A stretch of DNA of 64,000 nucleotides from Sanderia malayensis (Eukaryota > Cnidaria > Scyphozoa > Semaeostomeae > Pelagiidae), in assembly GCA_013076295.1 (NCBI GenBank), contig RQOL01000718.1, positions 3,472,001 to 3,536,000 on the forward strand, written 5' to 3'. Each line of letters begins with the position of its first letter. The stretch's first letter is position 1. The position numbers were made by a program, and so were the translations under genes. The notes under the pieces were generated by a model, which was not told the DNA's origin, made no database searches, and saw only the letters and a list, made by a program, of their open reading frames with translations. Below, piece by piece: positions 51,301-62,239 of this stretch.

Positions 51301-54300
51301 CCAGTGAATTCAGAACTTTCCAGGTGATATTTCTGCTTAAAACAATAGAAGAAACAATGGCCCATTGTCTTGGAACGACAGGCTGGATGGAAATTTACAG
51401 GTTCTTACAGGCGGGTTTTTACTGTATTACAAGACCTTAACTTAACCCAAAGCTGAACCATTATCAGCAACTGCATCTAAAAACAGCTGTTGACAGGAAA
51501 TACCTAGACCTATCTACTTATGCCTATATAACTATACCTATAGCTGGTTTTATGTTTTGGTCTGAGTATGTCAAAATCAATGAAAAATGATTTGATGCGA
51601 AACGAGTGTTGTTACCTTCACATTGCTTTCCTTTGTAGGTATTGGAGCATGCGCACTTGTAGTTATTACCATCATTCATACACGTGCCTCCGTGAAGACA
51701 AGGATTTGGATTGCATCTATCCATGGCTAAGGAAAAGCAACAGTATCTGTGACAAACTGGCATGGAACAAGAAACTCTTAGACAAACATGGAGCTGCAAT
51801 TAATGGTGCACACACTTGCGAAATGGTACATAATGGAACAAAATATAAACATGTGAAAAATCATTGCAATTATTTCTGCCGAAACTGGTTGGAGAATTAC
51901 GCTAATTGAAAGAGTGAGTGATATGAAATATGCGATTGAGATTTCTTGTTCATCAACAACATTACATTGATTGATTGCAATAATCATCAGTGGATGATCA
52001 TGACTCCTAATCTAATAGCCACTCTTGCATTAGCATTTGAACTGATTGCAAGATTGAGTGGTATATGGTGACGATAAAAGACTGACAGATCTCATAATGA
52101 ATACTACTGTGATTAATCGACTGCCTTACAATCACATCTGTCTCCCGTGTATCCATCTTGGCATTTGCATTTGAAGAAACCCAATCCCTCTGAACAAATG
52201 CCTCCATGTAAGCAGGTATCATCATTGCATTGCGTGTGCTCTGTAAATCAACAAAACATAACATCAGCTTATTCAAAGTATCATCCTCCTGCGCAGTGGC
52301 CCATATATGTTACTGCGCAAGCACGCCCACCTTTAAGCAACACTAACCCTAACCCAAACCTTAACCCTAACCCTAACCCTAACCCTAACTCTAATCCCAA
52401 CCATAACCTTAATCCTCACACCAGACACTCTAGGTGTCAATACGTCATAAATCTTCCTGCGCAGTAGCCTAAATATGCTACTGCGCATACACACCCACAT
52501 GTAGGCCGCACTAACCCTAACCCTAACCTTAATCCTCACACCAGAAACTGTACGTATGAATGCGTCATAGATCCTCCTGCGCAGTGGCTCATATATGTTA
52601 CTGCGCACGTACGCCGACCTTTAGGCTATACTAACCCTAAGCTTAACCCTAAGCTTAATCCTCACACCAGACACTGTACGCGTCAATACGTCATAAATCC
52701 TCCTGCGCAGTGGCCCATATATGTTACTGCGCATGCACGCCCACCTTTAGGCCACACTGACCCTAACCCTAGCCTCGATCCTCATACAAGTCACTGCAGG
52801 TGTCAATACGCCATAGACCTTCCTGCGCAGTAGCCTAAATATGCTACTGCGCATACACAACCACATCTAGACCGCATTAACCCTAACCTCAATCCTCTCA
52901 ACAGACACTATGGATATCAATACGTCATAGATCCTCCTGCGCAGTGGCCCATATATGTTACTGCGCATGCACGCCCACCTTTGGGCCACCCTAACCCTAA
53001 CCCTAAACTTAACCCTAACCTTGATCCTCACACAAGACACTGTTGGTATCAATACGTCATAGATCCTCCTGCGCAGTGGCCCATTTGTATTACTGCGCAC
53101 GCACGCCCACCTTTGGGCCACCCTAACCCTAAGCTTAACCCTAAGCTTAATCCTCACACCAGACACTGTAGGTATCAATACGTCATAGATCCTCCTGCGC
53201 AGTGGCCCATTTGTATTACTGCGCACGCACGACCACCTTTGGGCCACCCTAACCCTAAGCTTAACCCTCAGCTTAATCCTCACACCAGACACTGTAGGTA
53301 TCAATACGTCATAGATCCTCCTGCGCAGTGGCCCATTTGTATTACTGCGCACGCACGACCACCTTTGGGCCACCCTAACCCTAAGCTTAACCCTAAGCTT
53401 AATCCTCACACCAGACACTGTAGGTATCAATACGTCATAGATCCTCCTGCGCAGTGGCCCATTTGTATTACTGCGCACGCACGCCCACCTTTGGGCCACC
53501 CTAACCCTAAGCTTAACCCTAAGCTTAATCCTCACACCAGACACTGTAGGTATCAATACGTCATAGATCCTCCTGCGCAGTGGCCCATTTGTATTACTGC
53601 GCACGCACGCCCACCTTTGGGCCACCCTAACCCTAAGCTTAACCCTAACCTTGATCCTCACACAAGACACTGTTGGTATCAATACGTCATAGATCCTCCT
53701 GCGCAGTGGCCCATTTGTATTACTGCGCACGCACGCCCACCTTTGGGCCACCCTAACCCTAAGCTTAACCCTAAGCTTAATCCTCACACCAGACACTGTA
53801 GGTATCAATACGTCATAGATCCTCCTGCGCAGTGGCCCATTTGTATTACTGCGCCCGCACGCCCACCTTTGGGCCACCCTAACCCTAAGCTTAACCCTAA
53901 CCTTGATCCTCACACAAGACACTGTAGGTATCAATACGTCATAGATCCTCCTGCGCAGTGGCCCATTTGTATTACTGCGCACGCACGCCCACCTTTGGGC
54001 CACCCTAACCCTAAGCTTAACCCTAAGCTTAATCCTCACACCAGACACTGTAGGTATCAATACGTCATAGATCCTCCTGCGCAGTGGCCCATTTGTATTA
54101 CTGCGCCCGCACGCCCACCTTTGGGCCACCCTAACCCTAAGTTTAACCCTAAGCTTAATCCTCACACCAGACACTGTGGGTGTCAATACGTCATAGGTCT
54201 TCCTGCGCAGTAGCCTAACTATGCTACTGCGCATACACACCCACATGTAGGCCGCACTAACCCTAACCCCAACCTTGATCCTCACACCAGTCACTGTAGG

Positions 54301-57300
54301 TATCAAGACGTCATAGATCCTCTTGCGCAGTTGCCCATATACATTACTGCGCACGCACGCCCACCTTTGGGCCACCCGAACCCTAAGCTTAACCCTAAGC
54401 ATAATCCTCACACCAGACACTGTTGGTGTCAATACGTCATAGATCCTCTTGCGCAGTAGCCTATGTATGTTACTGCGCATGCACGCCCACCTTTCACGCA
54501 AACATTCACTTTTTGAGAAAGCTGAAGGACCCAAACATCCCAGAAATATTGGCACAAGAAACGCACTTGGTTGAGAAACTGTTCTTATGATAAACAGGCT
54601 TTTATAATAACAACAAAAAGAACACTTTTATATCACCACCAGGGGGGCTAAACTTCTAAAGTTCTAAACACGATACAACGATTCATGCAGGAATTCAATG
54701 TATGACAAAACGAAGAGAAAAGCAATGAAGATTGACTCAAACAAATGTAACTCACTTTCACAATTAAAGCCAGCATATCCCGGTTTACAGATACATTTAT
54801 TCGTGCCTCCGTTTGTGACGCATAATCCATTGTTCTGACAACTGCATACCTTTTCTAAAATTAAAATAAATCAAACAAATACACAAGGAAATCATTTTCG
54901 ATATGGAGACATCAAATAACAAGTAGCATGCTGGCATTGAAGCATTCTGCTTCGCTAATATTACAGCTCATCTCATTGATACCTTTATCAATGTTAGGAT
55001 AAACATCCCGATTTTCTCATCTGTTATGATAAACGCCCCCATTTTCCTAAATGTTAGGATAAACGCCCCCATTTTCCCAACTGTTGGGATAAAAGCTCCC
55101 TCCTATTAATAAGCGCCAATCACTATGGAGATGCCAACAAAAGCGTCGTTGTATAGCATTACCGATAATTTAATTGTTCTTCTCCAGCTAAATAAGCGTC
55201 CCTCGAATTATAGCCTCTTTTGATTTAGCCCCCAAGGCGTCTATTCAATCACTCTTGATTACACGATAAGCTACATTTTAGTAGGAACCTAGGCCTGAAC
55301 ATTCACACGCTTAATAAGCGCGAGATTAAAATGTTATTCTTTATTGTGGCCTGACATAATACTGTTAGCAAACCTTCACAAAGGATTCCTTTGTATTCTG
55401 CACTTTCGCACACGCATTTGTACCCACGCAGCGTAGTGGCATCGGGTTGGCACACTGCATTGTTCATGCAAGGGTTATTAATGCAAGCCACTGGTGAATT
55501 CGTGGGTACTGCTATGTCACTACGTTGTGATGAACTTTGCATGAGAGCGCCGGCTACTGCCACTGTAACAAAAAACAGCAAAGTTTAATTACAGCAAAAT
55601 TCAAGTGAATTACATTGCACAGCTGGACAAAATGTGGCCACTTATTATAGCCATGCTCCCGAAAGGGGAATGCCACAATGGCACACAATCACTGCAAACG
55701 AACATAGCAATATAGTCTTGGTGTTAGCATAATACCGTATTAGAGCAAGTTTCCCTCTTTCAGGGGTTTTTAAAGCGGATACTTCCTTGGGGCGGACCGG
55801 GTATTTAATTATTGAAAAATAAAACTCAGTAGTTCTGCGAGTTGATGTTTCTCTAACGGGGACAGAGGAATTGAAAGTGTCCATTGCAAAGAAAGTGTCC
55901 ACTTTAAAGAAAATGTCCATAGGAATTTAAAATGTCCACTGTGGATAAATTTGACTGCATTAAGCAGCGATTGTGGTAAACGACGAAGTGCAATAATTCT
56001 GTTCACTTACTGTCACAAGTTCTTCCCGAGAATCCTCGAAGACAGATGCACTTGTATTGACTGCTACCATCAAGTACGCACTGCGCGTTATTCAGACACG
56101 GATTCGGATTGCAAACTGTTCGTCGCACTGTTAAAAAGGACAAATGGCAGATAAGATTCACATAAAGATGTCAATTGCATGGTACAACTCACAAACTACC
56201 TTGTGGCAAAATGCAGATTAAATTCAGCAAGTTTACATTCGCGGAATACAAAATATGATAATATTACTGAGAATTTTTTTCGCAAAAAAGGCAAATATTG
56301 AATCTATGTGGTGCATCCTTAACTTCTTGAACTTTAAAGTCATGAATAACATAATTTATCGAGATGTAAATATAGAATAATTGCTATATCTGTTATTTTA
56401 TCTTGATTACGATATGCAGTGTGTTACCTTCGCAAATTTTTCCTTGGTAAGATTCTCCACATGAGCACACAAAGCCTTCTGGAGATTCATTGCACGTGCC
56501 TTCATTCAGACACGGATTCGGAAGACAACGGTTTCTTTCTACAATGTCAAGAGACACAACACTTTAATCTAAATCGCATATATCTGCAAAAATTACCATC
56601 ACGCACATTTTTTCTCAAGGTTTTATAATTCAATTCAACTATATTCTAAATCACATCTAATTCAATTCATGACTCAATACGTGTCTTGAGAGTTACGAAT
56701 TCAACTCAATGATAATCTGTGATATTCTATGCAATTCAATTCATCCTTTGTAGATGTAATATTCATACATACCCATGCAACGACTCCCTTTGTAACCAAC
56801 TGCGCATGTGCATTCAAACCCGGATACTGTTTCCGTGCATTTGCCACGATTTCGGCAAGGGTTCATTGCGCACCGGCTGCGAACTGCAAAGAAATCATTC
56901 CTCAAAATCAGATCAATTGTCTCTCACGTTATTCATCCACTTGCCACTATGCAAGAGATGAAATCAATCTATTGGCAAATATCGCTAACCAAATCCCCAT
57001 TCATACCAGAACAATGTTTTCCTTTGAAATATCTCTTGCATATGCATTCGTAGTGTCCATTGTCTTTAGCGTGACAACGTCCGCCATTTTGGCAAGGATG
57101 GGCGGCACAGGGATCTGAAGAAGATAAATTGGAGTAATCAGCAATAGCTAAGATAGACAGTTACAATAAAAACACTGTTGCTCATAAAAAATGCTACATA
57201 TTGTCTTATCCTAGTCATAGCTGTATTATTCCAATGCTAAGCCTGTCCAAATGGTTGATTCTCAATATGTCTTAGATATTAACTGGAAAATACACCACGA

Positions 57301-59945
57301 ATTCCAGTAAGTTTTTCGTAAGATCTTCGCGGTTGTAGCTTAACTAAACATTCTTCACGATTATTCCACATATATTTTGCAATGTTGTAGCAAAAAATTT
57401 GTGCGTAAAGCGTAAAGAAATCGTTGGTCCGACCTTCATAAGCACCAGCTTGGAAAATTTGCCATTTTATGAGCCAATAATTCCCACTGTATGGTCGACT
57501 TAATATGTTAATGATGTCTAATCAGGGCCAATGAGTGCTTACTGATACTGATTGAGCAGTTTCGCCGAGTTAAAGGTCGCAGTTAGTTGGCTACGGTGAT
57601 AAACATTGTGCACGGGTGATTAGTTGTCAGAATGCGATCACTAACGCGAGACTATTGGAGGTTCCAGAGTACTCGTTGGATATCAATGCATTGTGAATTG
57701 CATTGATATCCAACGAACAAATCAGTCATTTAAACATGCGTGTAAATAAGTTCACCAATCATGATAGCATAGGTATTGTCTGAATAAATACGTGGTTAAA
57801 GGTGGGGGGGGGGAGATCTGCGTTTTGGGTCAGGAAAGGGGAGGCCATGGCGATGTCACGTGACTTCAGACATCCTGTTATAAAATAATGACTTGGCGAA
57901 ACGTTCCTCAAAGGTCTCTAAGAAATCTTTTTGATCCTCGAGAGATCAATTATTGATAAAAGTTTATAAACATTTGTTATGAAAGTACTAATCGCACAAC
58001 TTCATCTGATGTTACTGTGAAAATTGGATGAAGGATTAGGGTGCTGATGTTATGAAGTATATACTTCAAGGCGCGACATATCTCCACTCTAGTGCATTCA
58101 AATCACTCGAGAACACTAACCCAATGAAGCTCAACTGACAATGATCTGTCAATGAGAAAAGTTGAAGCCAGTGAGCATGAAGTGATTGTAGCAAGTACGT
58201 GTGAATTGACAAGAATCTGTGCAAAGTGAAATGTTCGCAATCAACCATGGCTATTGAATGCTTATTGAATGTTGCGCCTCAGTTCAAGCGTGCAAGGCAT
58301 AGCTAGTCGAGCTGGAAACTGCTTGACATAGCACATTATCACAATTGTTGGTAATTTTGGTTAAATTCTTGATCCAAACATAATTTTTTAATGCATTGAT
58401 TTTGGATCTTGGGACTTGCGGAGGAGGGCGAGAATTTCTCAAAACAAACAGATTTTATAGATTTTCAGTTATCGCAAGTAGGTTGAGCTTGGCCCAGCGT
58501 TGTTAATGACACAAAGTTGCAAATTTCTCGGGGATATTCAAATGTTGACTTCAACTATCTTCAAGGGACTTTAAGAAAACTGCATGATATTTTCCAATCA
58601 GTAGACTAGAGTTTTGGACAGTAAAGTTATTCCATAGCCTTCATTTTCAATTTCCATGTAACTACTTCGCAATAAACGCTATTCCTTGCTTTGCTCCAAA
58701 GTTTGATGAAAAAAGAGTGTGATGAATAAAAGTAATAAAAATAAAAACATTTCAAATGTGAAACTTACTGTAGTCATCGACATCATCATCACCCGAATCG
58801 AGAAATTTCGAAATATCTTCATCCTTGTTCTTTTTATCATAAATATTCACATCCGTAACCCAAGCTTTTCTTTTCTTATGCCTACCGAGTTCGTTCATCA
58901 TAGTTTCGATGCTATCATCGCCATCTGAGCCATCATCAGGGCTTGGTGTCGGGTCGGGCACTTGTTCTGCCTCTAGATTCTCACCAACATGGTGACGAAG
59001 CATTGGACTAGGATGTACCGTCTCTCTGAAACGATGCTGAGGCTCGGCTAGTGGTAATCCCTCCGGCAATGGCGATGGTTCGAACCGATGAATTGGCTCT
59101 GGATTGCCGATGTAATGAGGAGCAACGAAGCTCTCCCCCAGCGAATGCTGTTGCGGCAACTCCATCAAAGGGGTGTCACCCAGGGAACCGTAATGCAGCG
59201 AATCCGCGGTAGAGTCCACTCTCGGCTCAAGCATGGGGTGGAAATGCAAAGGTCGTTGTTCGAACGGGAGCTCCAACGCATGATGCGGTTCGAGCCTTGG
59301 ATCGAACAGCATGTGCCTATGTTGCTCCAGTTCTGATGGAAGTGGCCCAACGTCTTGCAAAAGCGGCCTATGAAAGTGTTCCAATGGCCCAAATTGCCTC
59401 CTTAAATGAGGAATTAGCTGCGGACTGAGCATTCCCTGACCAAGAAGTGGTCCATGATCTAAATTAAGAGGTTCTCCTCTTTCTAATAAACCTCTATCAA
59501 TAGGCAGTCTTCTGGAATCGAGTTCCAACGGTCGAATAATACGTGGCGTTGGAAGCAGGGTTTGCTCGAACTCCCTACGCGGTGCAAACTCTCGACTGCC
59601 AGCCAGCTCTGGAGCAAGAGGCAGAAATTGTCTTTTCGTGATCAATTCATCATTTGTTAAAAACGGAGAAGTGCGCAATAAAATCTGCGCCTTTGGGCTG
59701 GGTTGTGGTGTCCTTTTATGCCTTGTTTCATTGCTTACAATCGCATGAACGCCAGTATTCGCATCTGCATGTGCATGAGAAGATAATGCACGTCCAATTC
59801 GTGGCAATGAATGTTTATCTGCAATGTTATCTCTCCTGCTCACTCGCAACTCATCGCCAATCACAGGCACCACTGCATAACCGGAGCATAGAAAAAAGCA
59901 CAACAGCATTAACTTCATCATCAACAATATCAATCCAATTCGCAT
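36720..59945 (-). CDS. Large secreted matrix protein: 25 EGF domains, one LamG-like domain, Gln/Gly-rich tail
   Basis: 33 coding exons, 7149 nt, 2382 residues in frame. From the 5' end: 59945-58769, 57114-57007, 56883-56773, 56538-56428, 56127-56011, 55562-55374, 54854-54756, 52240-52130, 51726-51616, 51142-51032, 50771-50661, 50401-50291, 50018-49908, 49707-49594, 49274-49167, 48867-48751, 48434-48318, 47960-47847, 47322-47131 (two EGFs), 46828-46715, 45784-45677, 45088-44981, 44799-44614, 44014-43907, 43211-43164, 42871-42779, 42561-42439, 41691-41539, 40986-40682, 40183-40102, 39553-39428, 39231-38861, 38603-36720. Residues 1-392 are a signal peptide plus a Pro/His/Leu/Arg-rich segment ending in acidic repeats. 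393-1409 hold the EGFs, in symmetrical phase-1 exons typical of shuffled modules. 1409-1631 form a LamG/concanavalin-like fold (HLSFDKMQGSLAKDESGNGN, ALWVKLD, WTHIAGTYD). 1755-2382 is a basic tail with poly-Gln and Gly-rich runs. I used the ATG at 59945; a TTG just before it is not a start. Likely extracellular; no named orthologue recognised. Confidence 0.88.
39297..39354. repeat. (AAT)n microsatellite in an EGF/LamG-gene intron
   Basis: About 19 AAT units, with one GAT, lie roughly 65 bp from the acceptor of the exon at 39231. The open frames through it are low-complexity artefacts. Confidence 0.9.
41833..42017. mobile_element. Pogo/Tigger-like MITE copy in an EGF/LamG-gene intron
   Basis: It begins CAGTAAACTTTGTCTAATTC and ends CTATGTAGATTTGACTA. 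The interior has CCTTGAAGGGACGGAGAAGT. It is the inverted-orientation relative of 8432-8616 and the fuller relative of 23163-23273. Confidence 0.6.
43273..43460. mobile_element. Diverged CAGTAAAA-type MITE
   Basis: The left end is CAGTAAAAGCCAGC and the right end CATGTGGGTTTTTAATACAG. The interior repeats AACAATAGGC in both orientations. It resembles the better-preserved element at 51278-51424. Confidence 0.4.
43694..43822. repeat. 64-bp tandem duplication containing TACCGTA...AATTAAGCGCC
   Basis: TTCTTATCACATCTGTTTG and the following sequence through CATTAATAATA occur twice, 64 bp apart. The box TACCGTATTGCTTCAATTAA resembles GTACCGTATTTCCTCTAATA at 38816, so these may be remnants of one repeat family. 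Confidence 0.6.
45560..45665. repeat. (CAACTA)n microsatellite abutting a splice donor
   Basis: Imperfect CAACTACAACAACTA units lie in the intron, starting only about 12 nt past the donor of the EGF exon 45784-45677. Read through, it gives a Val/Ala run that is not part of the protein. Confidence 0.85.
47711..47802. repeat. 16-bp minisatellite (CTTATAGAGTGTCTAT)
   Basis: About five tandem copies, one shortened, lie in the intron next to the EGF exon 47960-47847. Confidence 0.85.
48927..49036. repeat. Cluster of TATACGGTCA motifs
   Basis: Six or more TACGGTCA copies and one inverted GACCGTAT occur within 110 bp. The inverted pair at 48931-48953 forms a near-palindrome (GACCGTAT...ATACGGTC). 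It is in an intron of the EGF/LamG gene. Confidence 0.7.
51278..51424. mobile_element. Short MITE with long terminal inverted repeats
   Basis: It starts CAGTAAAAGCCCGCATGTAA and ends with the inverse TTACAGGCGGGTTTTTACTG, with TA on both sides and about 147 bp in all. The arms are about 25 bp with few mismatches. It lies in an EGF/LamG-gene intron. Confidence 0.75.
52282..54497. repeat. 126-bp satellite array in an EGF/LamG-gene intron (~18 units)
   Basis: The core unit contains CTCCTGCGCAGTGGCCCATT, TGTATTACTGCGCACGCACG, CCCACCTTTGGGCCACCCTA, ACCCTAAGCTTAACCCTAAG and GTATCAATACGTCATAGATC. The central copies repeat at exactly 126 bp (for example 53061 to 53187); the outer copies vary more. 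Because 126 is divisible by three, long open frames appear on both strands. They are artefacts: the array lies between EGF exons 54854-54756 and 52240-52130. Confidence 0.92.
54992..55095. repeat. 30-bp tandem repeat (GTTAGGATAAACGCCCCCAT)
   Basis: Three to four copies of GTTAGGATAAACGCCCCCAT followed by TTTCCTAAAT-type text, next to AATAAGCGCC boxes like those at 38830 and 43735. Intronic. Confidence 0.75.
57673..57716. other. Perfect 18-bp inverted repeat with 8-nt loop
   Basis: Arms TCGTTGGATATCAATGCA (57673-57690) and TGCATTGATATCCAACGA (57699-57716). It is in intron 1 of the EGF/LamG gene and could form a cruciform or RNA hairpin. No transposon ends are visible. Confidence 0.85.
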
Positions 59946-62075
59946 CTCCAATATTCATCATACTAAATCACACTTGTATACACATGCGATGCAAACGTTA
60001 CTTAACATTTCAGTAGTAGCAAAACCTTGCGGAGATTCGAGTTTTCGTGCAAATCCAAAGTGAAATTATTGATATCGATGCGTGTGTAACCAGCCGAACT
60101 AGGTGCTCAGAATTCGCCAGTGAAGATCCTAGCAATGAGTCATGCTATACGCATGGTTGAGTAGCTATGCACAGTGAAATGGCGAAGGCAAACTCTATGG
60201 AAGGGGATTGCCATCAATGCGCCCACCTGCTTGCCAGTGGACAAGCAAGAGCAGGAATAATAGATTTTGTCATTCACATTGCCAGAGATCAACTTAACAA
60301 AAATATCAGGCTGCAGTAAATTTAAGCGAATAGCCATTTAACTCATGGATAAACAGAAAGTTCGTAAGGCCAAGCGAAGTTTTTGCAATCTGTGTGGAAA
60401 CGATTGCTGAAGGGAAAGAAAGAATGGAGGGGTTATGGACATGAGCAAAAGTTACGTTTTGGCGTTACCACCCAAGAATTGGCAGCGTTCTCTCCAAATC
60501 CAGGCAAATTTTGAGTCATTGGTGCTCGGTGAAGCATGTAATTGACTTATAAACAATGATTGGTTATTTACACTTTCGTGAATACGATATTATTGCCTTT
60601 CAGACGGGGATGTAAACAGTGAAATTATCCAAAAACAAGTTTTATCGTTTGCATATCAGACAATCGTCATAATTTAAAGGAATTTTCCAAATTGCAGACA
60701 AATCAAATTTTAATATCAAACCTTGCTAGCTAAGTCTTTATTTGTGACTTCTCAGAATTGGAATTCTTCAAGGACGAGTAATATCAAAACTTCAATATAT
60801 TATTTAAATTTGGGCATTTGGTAAATGTTGATGTGTAGTAAATATTTTGTTGGTCTCCTGAGAAAGGTTGAGTTAACTAAGAACGCAATGGCAATTGAAA
60901 ATAGCAATTGAAATTATTATTATGCTTCTAACGCTACATTTTCCAGTAGCATAATACAAAATAAATGTACCAACCAAGAATTTCAATGGAGGCAACATAG
61001 ATTGTCAAGAATAAAATTTTTATCTAAAACTAAAACGTAAACTGCAAAAGGAAACTCTTGCTGGGTTAAAAAGGCAAATGCATTGAGTCAAAAAGAGGGA
61101 AAGGACAGGCAGGGTTGTAGATGCAATTAAAAAAATACCTTCAACTGAGTTCTCTCAAGCAGTTTAACAGATATAACTTTAGCCCTAATCCATTCCACAC
61201 GCTCCCACCTTTAACGTTCGTCTGTTCGTCCGCCCACCTTTGCACACTCGGACTGTGTCTCCCACGTGGCCTAAGTTTGACTTGCACTGAGCCCTCGAGA
61301 AAAAGGGGGCGTAACCAGGGGGTGTGGCGTGTGAATGTAGGGGTATGCTACAAAAATTACTGCAGAAGGCAACACATTTCTACTAATGCATATCTATTTT
61401 ACCTCCTTTAGATGTGAAGTCTGCCAAAATTAAGATGTGTATAGGTAGTAGCTGTGCTCTGCTCTGGAATATCCAGCTTTAGTGTTGAGGATACGCTAAC
61501 AATTGTGTACGATGTTAAGATACATAAACACCCATTATTAAAATAGCATATATCCAATAAAACATATAAATTTGGATCCACTTACCTGTAAAAATATTAT
61601 TCGTTTGATTTCGTCGCAGGCAAGAAACTTATAGGCCGAGAAGTGAAGTGAAGAGAGGTTGCATCACACTCTCCCACCTTTCCAAGACTTTTCTCACTCA
61701 AGGTCGTTGGAACAGGAGGCCAAGAACTGCTTGCGTTTACACAAAATCTTGATTTTTGATATGTAGTTTTAATTGTATTGTAGTTATTCTCAAATTCCTA
61801 TTCATTGGCATTGCTTCTTTGGCAATATCGAACCTCAGCATTCTTAAAGACACTAATAAAAAGAAATGTGTATACGAAGCAAGTGCATATGCCCAAATAA
61901 ATTGATTTATGATGGTAATAAATACAAATGATAAAAAAATCAGCCATCTAAGATGCTGTGGACAATTACGAAGTTAAGCAAAGCTAGATTTACGACTCAA
62001 ATTATGTTTCTACAATCTCCACATTATTGTCTAAAACATCAATTTTACGAAATCAAAGCAAGAGAAAAGAAATAT
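59946..62075. other. 5' flank of the EGF/LamG gene, with a possible 5'UTR exon
   Basis: On the minus strand a good donor (ACAG|GTAAGT) lies at 61586/61585, closing a possible non-coding first exon that begins upstream of it. The matching acceptor before the ATG at 59945 is not clear (TTAAG at about 60001 is weak). No other gene is seen in this 2.1 kb. Confidence 0.3.
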
Positions 62076-62081
62076 TTTATT
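62076..62081 (-). terminator. Candidate polyadenylation signal of the proline-rich gene
   Basis: AATAAA on the minus strand (TTTATT on plus), about 160 nt after the stop codon at 62240. Confidence 0.4.
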
Positions 62082-62239
62082 TACAAGTACTAAAGAGTAC
62101 TTATTGATAACAGTATGAATAATACTCAGCTTCATTTCACCAGGAAATCAAAAACTTCAATACACAATTTTAAGAAAATGTGTGTCTTTAAATATCATGG
62201 AAAATTGTAAATTAGATCTTATTTTTACTTCTGCGATGT

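Noticed and set aside
52981..54213. 410-codon open frame on plus across the satellite
   Set aside because: Same cause; it reads the complementary strand of the same array.
52867..54555. 562-codon open frame on minus across the satellite
   Set aside because: It is produced by the 126-bp period (a multiple of three), has no start context or family, and lies between two EGF exons of a well-supported gene.
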